A stretch of 64,000 nucleotides of DNA from NCBI GenBank assembly GCA_022559845.1, contig CM040121.1:350026243-350090242 (forward strand). The letters are read 5' to 3'. This DNA comes from Amorphophallus konjac. Taxonomy: Eukaryota; Streptophyta; Magnoliopsida; Alismatales; Araceae. A model generated the notes under the pieces. The model was given only the letters and a program-made list of their open reading frames with translations. It did not search any database and was not told the origin of the DNA. Below, one piece after another: positions 34,101 to 44,815 of this stretch; within the stretch, counting starts at the first letter, position 1, and every line of letters begins with the position of its first letter. A program made the translations under genes and the position numbers.

Positions 34101-35632
34101 AAATTGTTGCCATGGCGTACGAGGACGCAAAGTCTGAAAGGTCAAAATTCAGTATTCATTCATCAGTCTTGTTAACTTAAAATGGGGTCGACACCCGCAC
34201 ACACTACACACTTAAACCTCGAACTCAAGCAGTGCAAAATCTGATGGGAAGCCAAAACCTGACTAAAGGTGAAGACAATACCCATTCTTTTCCTCTTCGG
34301 CCCATAAGGGAGGAAGGGAGGTCTCGGGATAGACCCGCCAAACCAACCCGCCGCCTTAGTAAGTGGAAGTCAGGGCCCAAAAGGGAACAAAAATGCCGCA
34401 AAAGCCCAAGTACAATTAGGTTTTTTTTCATCAGTACAAATCAGTTTCAAAGAGAAAGTCAAATCGTGAAAAGAAAAGCATGTCAAGAGGGCAAAGTCCC
34501 CGCAAGGAAAATCTTGGGCGTATGCATGCAATATAAAAGAGGCAAAAGGCAACGAAATTTCCCTATGTCGAAGACTGAACCCCAACAGGCATAGGGTAGG
34601 GGAGGTAGTTTTACCTCGAGCTTCTCAGAAATCCCTTATGGGATTCTTTATATCTTCTTCCATCTCTTTCTTTGTGGTAAGTCATAAACCAGCAGAATGG
34701 TCGAGATTGACCTAGGAGATTGCACCGTGCGAGATCTTGCGTATAAGTTTAACCATTAGCACGTCGACCCCCTTTTAATTGAATCAAGAAAGATCAATGA
34801 ATCCTCAATGATGACCACGTAGGACCCAGTGCCCTGGTAGCTTTGTCAACCCAATTTTGAAAAAATAGGAAAACTAACGCCTCTGCGTAAGGCGCCTTTT
34901 ATGTAATTAATGCCTGTGTGAAAGTCGTCTTCTCTAAAATAACGCCCTTAGATAGGTCGTCATTTCCAAAAAAAAAAAAAATTCTTTTTCCAAATTAACG
35001 ACCGTCACCGAGGGCGTCTTTTATTTGAAAAACGACCTAGTCTAAGGCGTCTTTTTGAGAAAATAAAAGAAAAAAGAAGAAGAAGAAGAAAGAAAAGAAG
35101 AAAATAAAAAAGTGGTGGTGGTTTTATCCTTCATAATGTGTGCTTGCATTTTGCATGGGCATCTTTTGCTATGGTTTGCGTATGTGTGCTCGTATGTTAC
35201 ATCTCCCTTATCAGTTATTTTATTCGCCTTATTTGATTAAAGGCTTGGCCCCTTGACCCGTTATCAAGGTCAAAGTGAAGACATCCCTTGCTTATTGAGC
35301 AAGGGGCCAGGTCGAACAGATGAATTAACATGTTTAAGTGTGAACTACAAGCGCAGGGCAAAAGTAAAAGGCAAGAAGGAAAAGAAGACACAAGTACACA
35401 ACTACACAAGTGCTCAGGTAGCAAAATCTCAATTTCCTATATATATACATCATAAATGTCTGAGTACAGGTGTGAGGGTGGAGGAGTACAAGTAAGACTC
35501 TCAGCTCTCGCCTCCACCCTCCCCTCTCCTACTCTCTGCCTCACTCTCGTCCTCCCGACGAGGTGCTGGTGGAGGGGGCATGGGCCCCCGGGAAGTAGCT
35601 GGAGCTCGAGCCGACTCCTCTGCCTCGCTCCT
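34101..35632. other. Tat-1 spacer between integrase and the 3' end of PMD B
   Basis: About 1.5 kb without a gene on either strand. It holds a dyad cluster at 34874-35060 (for example CGCCT/AGGCG around CTGCGTA at 34879-34895), an A/AG-rich tract (34968-35110) and unremarkable sequence to the stop of PMD B. Confidence 0.7.
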
Positions 35633-38600
35633 CTACCGGAGAGAGGAACCCGCCACAAAAGTAGAGCTGGTGAAGCTATACCCTGTAGCTCGCGCCCGCT
35701 CCCGACCTCGCTGAAAAGGCTCCTCGGTCGCTCGTAGCCGCTCCTGTGCAACAGCTAGCTGGGCCCTCAAGGCTGTAAGCTTTCGATCGTAAGCTGACCG
35801 CTCCTCGCGCTCTCGCGCACGCTCTCTCCGCTCCAGCTCAAGAGCGACCCGCAACTCCGCTACGTCCTGAGGCAGCTCCTCCCGCCGCCTCAAAGCCCTC
35901 TCTAGCTCTGCGACCGGCTGCTCACGAATCGCCAACTCAGCCCCGGCTAGGGTAGCCCGGGTATGAGCTGCCTGTAACTGTGTAGTCTGCAAACAGGTAA
36001 ACAAGTCATCAGTTCCACATTTAATGCAATAATTCAATAATTCATGAAATGAGTAATGCATGGTTAAAAGTAAAACTCACCCGGGTGGCCATCGCCTGCT
36101 GGCCCTCCTCGATGCAAGTAAAAGCGGCTCGGAGCTCCTCCGTCTGCAAAACACTTTTTCATCAGCACATAATAATAGATAATTGAGTGAGGTCTGAGTT
36201 TTGAAACTTACCCGTGGGGCGAGGTCGCGCTCTGCTACCTCGGCTCGTGTCACTGCCCCTGCTAGCTGCTCCGCTAGTGCAGTCGCCTCTGCACTAGGCC
36301 CTCTCGAGTTGGAGGCCTCTCCCGTATCTCTCCCTACTGCTCCCTGCTGGGCACACTGCATTTATTGAGATTGTCAGTGGCTAATCATCAATAATTCAAG
36401 GACAAAAATTCATTTGCATATAGAAATAATTTAAACACTCACCAAGGTCTCAAGGTCTCCCCGCGTGGTGGCCAGCTGTGCCTCCAGGCTGTGTAGGTGG
36501 GCCTGTGCATCCATCGCTGCTATATCCCGCGCATCCTGCATCTATTACATATTAGTCACATGATAGATACATAAGAATTTGCATTCAATTTAGAAATAAG
36601 TGCATTCATACATACCCCTAGGACCCTCATCTGGGGTCGGTCGGCGTAAACCTCCCAGTAGCGCCAAAGGTACTCGGAGCTGTTCGCTGCCTGAGAGGTG
36701 ACTCGGGTCCCGCCTCGCTGCCAGTCGGCGTACTGGTCCACGAACCGTACTCTCCAGTCGATCTCCTTGGTACGACCGCACGTCTTCTTCCCAATCCCTC
36801 GCGGCTCTCCAACCTCTATCCACTCCTGATGAAGGCCGAGAGTCCTCATCACCAGCCTAAGCCATAACGGCTTAATCTCGCTCAGGCAATGAACCCAAAG
36901 CTCATGCTCAAAGCGAGGTCGACCCGCTACGACCCACGGCTGGCCCTCTTCGGCCATCCCCTCGTAGGGTCTCCACTACACCTGCATTCACAAGCATGCA
37001 TACATCCATCATATCCATCATATAACATAAACATAAAAAGAAATGCATAGCATTGCATCATGCATACCAGTGAGGAAGGGAAGTCTCGGAACTCCCTACG
37101 TAATACCCACAACTCATAGGCGAGTGGGGCTCCAAACACTACCGGCAGCCAGCGCCGTGCTAGAGGGAAAGATCCCTCACCTCCAGGCCGTGGGTCGACG
37201 CGCCCTATGGGCATGTACAAGTGGCTCCAAATCTACATCCATGCATCATATTAGTAAAGCATTCATACGCATATGTATTCTAAAATAACAAAAACACATA
37301 AAAGAGAAAAAATGCATACCTGAAGAAAAGGTGAGAAGCCACTGACAGTCGTCTCTCGACATGTCCCCGTGGAGAGGTCGGCTATCAAGTGCACCAGCAG
37401 CGCTGCTCCCCAGGCATATCTGCCGACTCCCTCCAAGTCCTCGAGTATCCCTAGGAATCGACAGTTGATGACGTCGCCCTTCGTGCCAAGCAGCAGCCTC
37501 CAGAGCATCAAAAATAAGAACCTCCTCAGATCTCTGTCTGCCCTCTCTCTGTCGGCCGGGTCCTGGCAATAGGCTGCCCTAGCCCCATCCATCAATCTCT
37601 GGAAAAACTGCTCTAAGGACTCCCTGGGTCTCTGCCTCGCATCACCAAATCCCATAGCTGTGGTGAGGTCGGTACGGAAGACGGTCCTGCACTCGCTAGG
37701 TGTCTCATAAACCATCTCTAACCCTAGCAGTCTCTGGGTAAACTCAGTGTAGTCAGGGTAGGTGAACCCGCTCACAGCCTCACCGTCTACCCTCAGCCCG
37801 GTAATCCTAGCCACATCCTCTAGGGTGGGGATCATATGACCCCATGGCATCAGGAATGCCCGGCTAGTCCTATCCCATCTCTCTCTCAGAACCAGGATCA
37901 ATGCTAGGTCTGGTCTAACTGGCTCTATGCTGAGGAAAGCCCCGAACCCCATAGCATCTACCCTAGCTCTCTGAAACTCGGAGAGACCATAATATGCTGC
38001 TCGCACCTGGACCCAGGAAATGCGTGTCCTCATCAATCCCTGCATGCATAAAGAAAGAATTTTTGCTTAATTGTTTAAATTTCATGTGAAAATTCATTTA
38101 ACTGCATTTGCTGAGATATTTGCTGTTTGATTTAATTAACGACCAACCTTGGGTCGTGGCTTGCTTGATTAATGCCCCTGAGGGTGGCGTTATTTCTAAA
38201 TGGGTGCTTGGTGGTTCTCTATATTTATTGAATACATGACCCAGCCTGCGTCGTTGGTTATCTAGAAGATGCCCCTATGGGAGGCGTTGGTTTGGAACCT
38301 GTTCTGGGAATGTTTGAATTAACGACCACCCCTGTGTCGTCACCTAATGAATTAACGCCCCAATGGGGGGTGTTGTTTTCCCCGGGTTTTAAAAAATGAA
38401 TGAAACAGCATGCGAGATAATCAGGGCAGACATATTGAAAAATAAATTATTGAAAATGAAAAGCATGGAAATTACCAGCATGATTTTAGACATGATAATT
38501 TAAATTCACAACATGCTACAGGACGTGTTCTCACATGATTAATTATTTTTCAAATAAAAAAATGAATTGACGACCCCAGGCCTGGGCGTCTTTTCTTTAA

Positions 38601-39113
38601 TTCATGACACCCCTGGGGGCGTCTTTTGTCTGAGTTACTGGTTTTTCCCCACCGAGAGCTATGGAAAATGGAAATAAAATTAAAAAAAATGGAAATGAAG
38701 GTTTGGGGGCCTACCTTTTGTTGTCTAGGTCCGACCATCCCTCCACGGCAGGGCGGCCGGGGTTGCCGTGGCCGTCGGAGTTGGCCGCGGCGAGGAACGT
38801 CCGTCGTCGGTTGTCCTTCTCTTTCTCCTTCTTCTCCTTCTTCATCTCCTTCTTCATCACCACCTTCCTCTTCTTCATCTTCTCCTTCTTCTTCGTCTTC
38901 TCCTCCATCGTCTTTATCATCACCTTCATCTCCTTCGTCTTCTGCTCCTCTGTCGTCTTCTTCACCGTGTTCTTCCTCGTCGCCGTGCTCCGCCGGTGGA
39001 GCCTCCTCGGCCGCCGCGGGAGGGAGCTCTTCCTCGGCGTGAGCGTGCTCGCCTTCCAGGTCCACGACCTCGGGGGCGCTAACCCTCTGCCTCTTGTGTC
39101 CACCGCCGGCCAT
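35633..39113 (-). CDS. PMD B: antisense plant mobile domain gene with coiled-coil tail, eight exons, open
   Basis: Predicted minus-strand exons: 39113-38715, 38039-37320, 37232-37068, 36975-36616, 36541-36443, 36355-36212, 36143-36081, 35986-35633. All introns are GT-AG and phase 0, giving about 767 residues without a stop. Exon 1 (ATG in GCCATGGCC) is strongly acidic after a short basic start. Exon 2 is the PMD core (MPWGHMIPTLEDVARITGLR; INCRFLGILEDLEGVGRYAW). Exon 4 resembles the C-terminal part of PMD proteins. Exons 5-8 are Ala/Glu/Arg-rich coiled coil. If exon 4 began at 36981 (after TGCAG) a TAG would follow at once; using that GTGTAG as acceptor avoids it. Introns could survive retrotransposition because the gene is antisense to the element RNA. 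PMD proteins in Arabidopsis are nuclear and act in TE silencing; the role here is unknown. Confidence 0.72.
38120..38640. repeat. Spaced dyads in intron 1 and exon 1 flank of PMD B
   Basis: AACGACC / GGGTCGT words at about 38137-38157, AATGCCCC / GGCGTTA near 38171-38191, further AACGACC / GTCGT and AACGCCCC / GGGTGTT units at 38322-38372, and GACGACCCC...TGGGCGTC at 38568-38590. They belong to the Tat-1 dyad family and lie inside intron 1. Confidence 0.75.
38840..38965. repeat. Trinucleotide-like (TTC/GAA) stretch coding the acidic tract of PMD B
   Basis: On the plus strand TTCTTC and TCCTCC words repeat. On the minus strand they encode the Glu/Asp run of exon 1. Length variation by whole codons would be expected here. 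Confidence 0.8.
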
Positions 39114-39801
39114 GGCTAGGGGATGAGAGAATGAGAGAGAGATAGAGAATGGGAGAGAGAGGATGGAGTTCGGTTAGGGTTGCAGAAGAGAGAAAGAGGG
39201 AAAAATGGACGGAGGAAGAAGAAGAAAGAAGGGGGGAAAGTGTTTTAGTATTCGAAAAGAATTAACGCCTGAGAGGTGGGCGTGTCTTGTTAAAGGGACG
39301 ACTAGGCCACGGGGCGTTACTTCCATATTTGGCGACGAGCTTTGAGGCGTGATTTCTTTTCACATGGGGAATGACAAACGTCGTTAGGTGCATTCAATGG
39401 GAATTGATTGACGTGATTGGAATAATCATTGCTGTTTTTGATTAACGACTTTGATGCATGCGTTATTTACATGAGAAGTGGCTTATCTAAAGGCGTTATT
39501 CCCGGATATTTAACGAATACTTTTTGGAATTTGAATCAAATTAACGCCTTGTCTTAAAGCGTGATTCTATTAACGCCATTGCTGAAGTCGTCAATTATGG
39601 GAATTAATGTTTTGATTTTCAGAAAAAAGATCAATGAGAGACGACAAGTTCTGAGACGTTATTTGTGGAATTAACGTCATTCTCTGAGTCGTTATTCAGA
39701 ACAGAAACACAGATTTTTGAAAGAATTCATCAGAAACGACATAATATGGCTCAATCATAATGTTATCATTGTTTATTATTGATGAAAAGATTACAATGCA
39801 T
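39114..39801. other. Tat-1 spacer between PMD A and PMD B, with dyads
   Basis: It includes the likely promoter and 5' UTR of PMD B (GA-rich, 39119-39240) and many AACGCC / GGCGT and AACGAC / GTCGT words (39260-39700). No gene was seen. Confidence 0.7.
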
Positions 39802-41208
39802 CTAATGAGCCATTTTGGGCCTTAAACTTCTTAAAGCTATTACATATGATTTCCACTGATCCATGTCTTCTTCTAAGTTATCCACGGGCTGATGAGTTTT
39901 GCTGATTTTCCACAATGCTTGGATTGTTGTGCTTTCTTCTCCATCTTCATTGCAGTCGATGTCCCTTGTCTTGATAGGAGGGAGATGAGACAAATCCTCG
40001 AATAGTCACCATGGAAGCCCGAGTTGAGGAAGGCACCTATGAGAGTTGTATAACACGAATTCTGCGGCGCCTATTAGACGAAGATCTGTCCCGGGAGAGA
40101 ATCGTGCGCGGAGTTCTTGAGCTTTGAGTAGTCCCGGGGCGCATATGAAGAGGTTCTTAGGCATTACCTTGAGATGCTCCCTCCATTCCACTCTTTTCTT
40201 GATTTGAGGAATCCGGTTCACCACTCTATTGCTCAACCCCAATGAGCCGGTCATGTAAGAAAGAGGGCTTTTTGAGAATATCCTTGATGGTTGTTGGGCC
40301 TCCTCACATGGATCGAACTTGAAGTGGAGATCTACCCAACTAGAAAGTGCGATCATGCATCCATAAATCGGTCTCCCCATTGATGCCGAAGTAAGCCCAC
40401 TATATAGAAAGGCTAATATCGCCAGTCCCACTCTCTCTCCTTCCCAAAGGCTAGCTATAGCACTCAATTGGGACTCTTCCAAGAAATCTTCCGTGGAGGG
40501 GAACAAGATTGCTCCCGCCAAGCACACAACAAAGGCTTTTGCTACCCGTTCTATTTCATCATCCTCTTTGGCTTGGTTGGACCTTTTGTAGACCCATGAG
40601 GCAAGCTTTAAAAGGTTAATTCCTTTGGTGGCTTTGATTTGGTTCACCAAGTTGGGGCTAGGAATCAAGCTTGTTAGCAATTCATGAGAAGAGATTTGCC
40701 TTGGCATGATGGCCATCTTCTCCTCATCCCCTTGTTTCATCTTCTTTAAGCCCAAAATCATATCTAACTCTTCTAATAGAATGGTGGCTTCAAAAGTAGA
40801 GAAGAGGAAGGTGTGAGTAGAAGGATGCCATATCTCAACAAGAGCTCCTATAGCTGCCCAATCAAGGTGGATTTGGTCATAATGTTTGGCATGGGTAACT
40901 AAACCTAGGAGATGCCATCTAGATAGGAAAACTCTCATGTCCGAATTAAATTTGGAGAGCAAGAGGGGAAGCCATTTATTTTTAGTGAATCTCCTTGCCC
41001 CTGGAATATTTGGATAATCCTGAGAAAAGAAAGAAAAGAAAGTACAGAGGATAAGAGGGATGAGAGTTGAAGGTAGAAGAGAAGAAACAGAAAACGAACA
41101 ACTCAAGCCTCGACATACCTGGTTCAGAACGATCCTGTTGCTAATATGTCCATTAATTCCCGAGAGACTAGGAGTGGAAATCTTCGGTTTCTTGATAGCT
41201 CTCTCCAT
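39802..41208 (-). pseudogene. PMD A: antisense plant mobile domain gene, two exons, one in-frame TGA
   Basis: Exon 1 is 41208-41119 (30 codons). The intron 41020-41118 (99 bp, GTATGT...TTTCTCAG) is phase 0, a multiple of three and free of stops, so the unspliced frame is also open. Exon 2 is 41019-39802. The PMD core shows IGALVEIWHPSTHTFLF, then a CLAGAILFPS block. TGA at 40006-40008 interrupts the frame, which then continues to a stop at 39802-39804 with an acidic, Trp-containing tail like other PMD C-termini. If the TGA is real the product is about 367 residues and lacks about 67. The gene is antisense to Tat-1, upstream of PMD B and of the type found in A'. It was classed as a pseudogene because of the TGA, but it could still make a shortened protein. 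Confidence 0.72.
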
Positions 41209-42497
41209 CTTCTGAGTAACTGTCTGTAAAAAGAAGCCGAACGGAACAAGCAGCACCTGTGAAAGCAGAAGAAGAAGAAACGGAATGGCGGATTCGATTG
41301 ATTTGCTGAAGGAAATCCCTCCTTTTATAAAAGTTTGAAGGATCTTATGCCCGTTCGAGACTGCAAAATCAAAGTACGAACATAACTGGGTTTAAGCTTT
41401 CTGATTCAGAGTCGGAAGCGTGTGTTTCGAATTATGGTTAATTAACGACGGTGTTCAGGGCGTCATTTATTGAATTAACGACTTGCTCCAGGTCGTGTTT
41501 TATTTCACGCCTTGATGAGGGGCGTCTTTTTGTTGAAATCTCAAAAGCAATCGATGCCTTGATGCTTGTCGTCTTTTATCCTTTTGACGCCACTGCTATC
41601 GGTCGTCAATTTATGGCTCGCATATTCAGCTCCTCTATGCTGTTTTTAATGAACTTAAGTGCTGTCTTTTAAGTGGAATTTATTTGTGATTATGCACTTA
41701 TGGTCATGTCATGTTTAAACTGAGGATATTTTCTATCATGAGGACTAATGAATTTTCAAGTGCAGAAGAGTGCAGGATTCGAGAATCTTGATCACACGGA
41801 TAGGCCGTTGAGTCATTAAAGGTCTGGGACGATGGTTCCACTTTCTGGGTTGATGCGCGGATAAACGGGCTTCGACTTAGTGTCAGCTCGGAGATCTGGA
41901 TTCTTGACCAAATCTAGATGGCTTGGCAATATTATCCTTGATTATTTTCTATTTTTTTAGTTTGTTTTAATTTTTCTTTTAGCCCAGCATGCATCATGTA
42001 GGACTTTGAGCTTAATGATGAAAATCTTCATATTACGGCAATAATGAAGGTCACTCGCTCTTGATTGAGTTGACATGAGATATTCCACTCCAAATCAAGT
42101 ACTTTATTCTCTCTGAAACAGCCCAGGCTAGTTCCTTGAAAGCGTCCCTTTGTTGGGTCTTCATCTCCATTCACTTTAATTTTCTGCAAATCCACCTTGG
42201 TTATAGCACGTCCACATTGGCTGGTAACCGCTCTCCAAAGGTGCCTCCCTGTCATGCCCTCGCGCACATTTTATTTATTTAGTTTAGTCTCCTTCATCCA
42301 GCCAATCGATGCTTTCTTGGAATCACACGGAGTTGTTTCACTCAGAATCTTGGAAAGATTTCTAACGCTTAGTGTCAGAGGCGTGTCACATCACACCTTG
42401 GCATCTACTTATCAGTTCATTCCACTTCATTTCGCTTGTTGCACTTTCATTTCATTTCATCTCACTCCCATGCAAAGCAGACGCCAAGGCGGGCAGC
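41209..42497. other. Tat-1 3' spacer and polypurine tract
   Basis: This is the upstream region of PMD A and the end of Tat-1 before its 3' LTR. Dyads: AACGAC...GTCGT and ACGCCTTGATGAGGGGCGT at about 41440-41615. Bases about 42470-42497 (GCAAAGCAGACGCCAAGG, then CGGGCAGC) stand where Tat-2 has GCAAAGAGGACGTTAAGG then AGGGGCATC, so they are the plus-strand primer site. No gene was seen. Confidence 0.7.
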
Positions 42498-43666
42498 TGT
42501 AGACATGCCAAATTTGATACTATGTTGGTTAAATCTCATGTCACCATATTAACACCCCAAAGTGAACTTCAATATTTCCATAATATGAAGTTTTTCTATT
42601 TTCTAATTGTTTTTGTAATTCACGACTCTACGTAGGGCGTGTTTTAAATAATGGCTTGGGCCGGGGCGTTTCTCAAAGAAAGGACGACTGAACCAAGAGG
42701 CGTCAGTTTCTAAACTTTTACAAATCCTACTCAAAATTAGAAAATAAGAATTAACGTCCCTCCATGGGTCGTGTTTTGAATTAACGCCTCTCTCTCAGGC
42801 GTCTCTTCATCATTTTCAAATAAAGAATGTTTTCATTACTAAAAGTAAATCCATGAATTAACGCCTTTGTCCCAGTCGTGATTTTAATTAACTCCTTGTC
42901 CCAGGTCGTCAATTTCAAATAACGCCTTTCTGTGGGTCGTCTTTCACCCTTCCGTGTCCTGCTTGAACAACCCTTTCCTGGAGAGTTCCCTGCTATGTTT
43001 TGGTCACCGTGTTCGATTGGGGAAGTAGAGGCCTTGCCGTAGATGAGTCTTGCATGTTCTTATCCCATTGAATCTGTGTTTGCACCCTATAAATAGCCCC
43101 CTGGGTTGAGCTCGCGCGAGAGGTTAGAAGGAGTTAGAAGCAGAGAAGAGCTTAGCAGAGCAGAGCAGCACTGAGATAGAAAAAATTAGCTGTTAGCAGA
43201 GAGCAACAGAATTCTTCATAGAGAAGACTGTGTCTCTTCTGCAAGAGCCTTTGATCCTTCGGTGTCCCTTCTTCCTCCTGTTGCTTCATCTATTGGTTCT
43301 TCTCCCTCTACTGTTGTCAGGAACAGCAGGGAGTTCTTTACGTTGGCTTATTTCATTATTTCATCATCGTTCATCACAGTCTTTTGCATTAGCTTTGCAT
43401 CACACCTCCTTTCCCTAATTCTCTTAGGGGTTTTAAAGAAACCAAAAGGGTAATCAAAGAGAGAAACCCCCCTTCATCGGCCGGCCGGTAGAAGGAGGAG
43501 GAAGAAATCCACTATCATCCCGCATCCCTTTTCTCACCAGGTATTCGCGATCAATTTCCTTTTCTTTTGAGGTAACCCCTCTGGCAATCACTCTCCTTAT
43601 TAGCACCTCGTGCATGCTTAATTCTTTTATTTGTAATTGTTCTAAGTGGATTTCTTAGAATCTACA
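42498..43666 (+). repeat. 3' LTR of Tat-1
   Basis: 1169 bp, the same length as 23450-24618 with few substitutions, suggesting a fairly recent insertion. TATAAATA at 43088-43095. Confidence 0.93.
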
Positions 43667-43671
43667 ACACA
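43667..43671. repeat. Target-site duplication ACACA of Tat-1, right copy
   Basis: Matches 23445-23449 exactly. Confidence 0.9.
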
Positions 43672-44230
43672 GACTGCTCGTAAAATGGGCGGTCAAGATG
43701 GAACCGTCCTATAACCTGAACGGATAAATGTGGACCGTTTGCTTTCTCATCTGGGCAGTCAAGAGAAGACCGCATGTTTCTTAGGGCGGTCTAATGGGTG
43801 ACCGTTTAGGAGGTCTGAAGCCTTGTTTTAACCTGTTTGCACTTGTATCACTCAAAACCTGTGGAGTCTCTCCTCTCACTCAGTTTGGCATCTCTCCTCT
43901 CACTCAGTTTGGCGTCTCTCCTCTCACTCAGTTTGGCGTCTCTCTCCTCGTAGTCGGCCCACTCGTGGTCATGTCGTCTCTCTCTCACTCGTAGTCGGCA
44001 CACTCGTGGTCGTGTCGTCCCTCTCTCACTCATGGTTCTGCCATCTCTTTCACACGTGTCCATCTCACTAGAGTCGAGTTAGCAGTCGTAGTTAGTTAGT
44101 TAGTGTCAGTCATTTACATTCATTCATACATTCATACATCCACAGAATCAAAACAAAACCAAAAGAATGCATGTCATATCACTATCATATCATGTCCACA
44201 TGTACAAGAGTCGTGTCCCTAGTACAAGAG
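43672..44230. other. Tat-2 spacer downstream of PMD B', with dyads and a minisatellite
   Basis: Dyad words of the GCGGTC / GACCGT family lie at 43680-43805. A 24-bp unit TCTCTCCTCTCACTCAGTTT GGCR occurs three times in tandem (43867-43890, 43891-43914, 43915-43938), followed by two looser ACTCGTAGTCGG / ACTCGTGGTCGTG copies. No gene was seen. Confidence 0.75.
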
Positions 44231-44702
44231 TCAAGTCTGTCCCTCTCCCTGACCCCCGTCACTGTCTCCACCTCCCTCGTGCCTCTTTGGTGGAGGCATC
44301 GCTGAGGTCACCTCATCGTGACGTCGCCGGCGCCGCTCCTCGTCGTCATTCCTCCGGTGACCAGAGGAACTCGTAAAGTAATTCCTCACGGAGCCATGAG
44401 TACCATGGCTGCCGCTCGGAGTCCCGCTGCGCACTGATCACCGGCTCATCTCCTTATATGCTCGCAGCTCTCCCCTCAACTCTGATGCCTCCACCCGGTA
44501 ACGCTCCGCCTCCGCGGCTCTGGCTCAGAGACGCTCTAACTCTACGTGAAGGAGTGCCGTCTCGACTGTATCTGCCGGTCGGCTCCGCGTCATCTCCTCC
44601 CGGAGACGAGAAACCTCCACTCAGTAGAGGTCTGCCTCTGTCGCCCGCGCTCTAAGAAGCTCCATCTCCACTGTCTTGGCACAGGAGCCCTCCATCTCTG
44701 CA

Positions 44703-44805
44703 TAGAGGCGTGAAGCCTCTACTACGTCTGCACGTAAAGCTGCGGCCTCCGCATGGGACCGCTCTACGTCCTCCTGCAATAGAGCGATCTCGCCCAATGA
44801 CGCGG
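44703..44805. repeat. 103-bp direct repeat, left copy, next to the solo LTR
   Basis: TAGAGGCGTGAAGCCTC... to ...GACGCGG, repeated at 46595-46697 with about four substitutions. It is coding sequence of the PMD B' coiled coil. The bases after it (TAGAG, 44806-44810) repeat the unit's own start. Confidence 0.88.
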
Positions 44806-44815
44806 TAGAGGCAGA

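Larger units (their letters stand above)
23450..43666 (+). mobile_element. Tat-1: Tat-type Ty3/gypsy element with two antisense PMD genes
   Basis: Both LTRs are 1169 bp, run TGTAGACA...TCTACA, and differ at few positions. ACACA flanks both ends. The sense strand encodes gag, protease, G-patch, RT, RNase H, a second archaeal-type RNase H and integrase, the layout of the Tat lineage. An 8.5-kb region between integrase and the 3' LTR carries PMD genes B and A on the minus strand. Extra antisense genes in this place are known from Tat elements such as Grande. Gag-pol has several stops and at least three frameshifts. Confidence 0.93.

Noticed and set aside
38626..39119. Plus-strand ORFs rich in Ser/Leu/Phe opposite exon 1 of PMD B
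   Set aside because: They are the complement of the Glu/Asp codon run and the three frames all stay open because of the trinucleotide repeat.
41020..41118. Treating the Ser/Leu/Phe-rich insert in PMD A as coding
   Set aside because: It begins GTATGT and ends TTTCTCAG, is absent from the spliced homologue and matches the intron position of A'. The open frame through it is likely chance.
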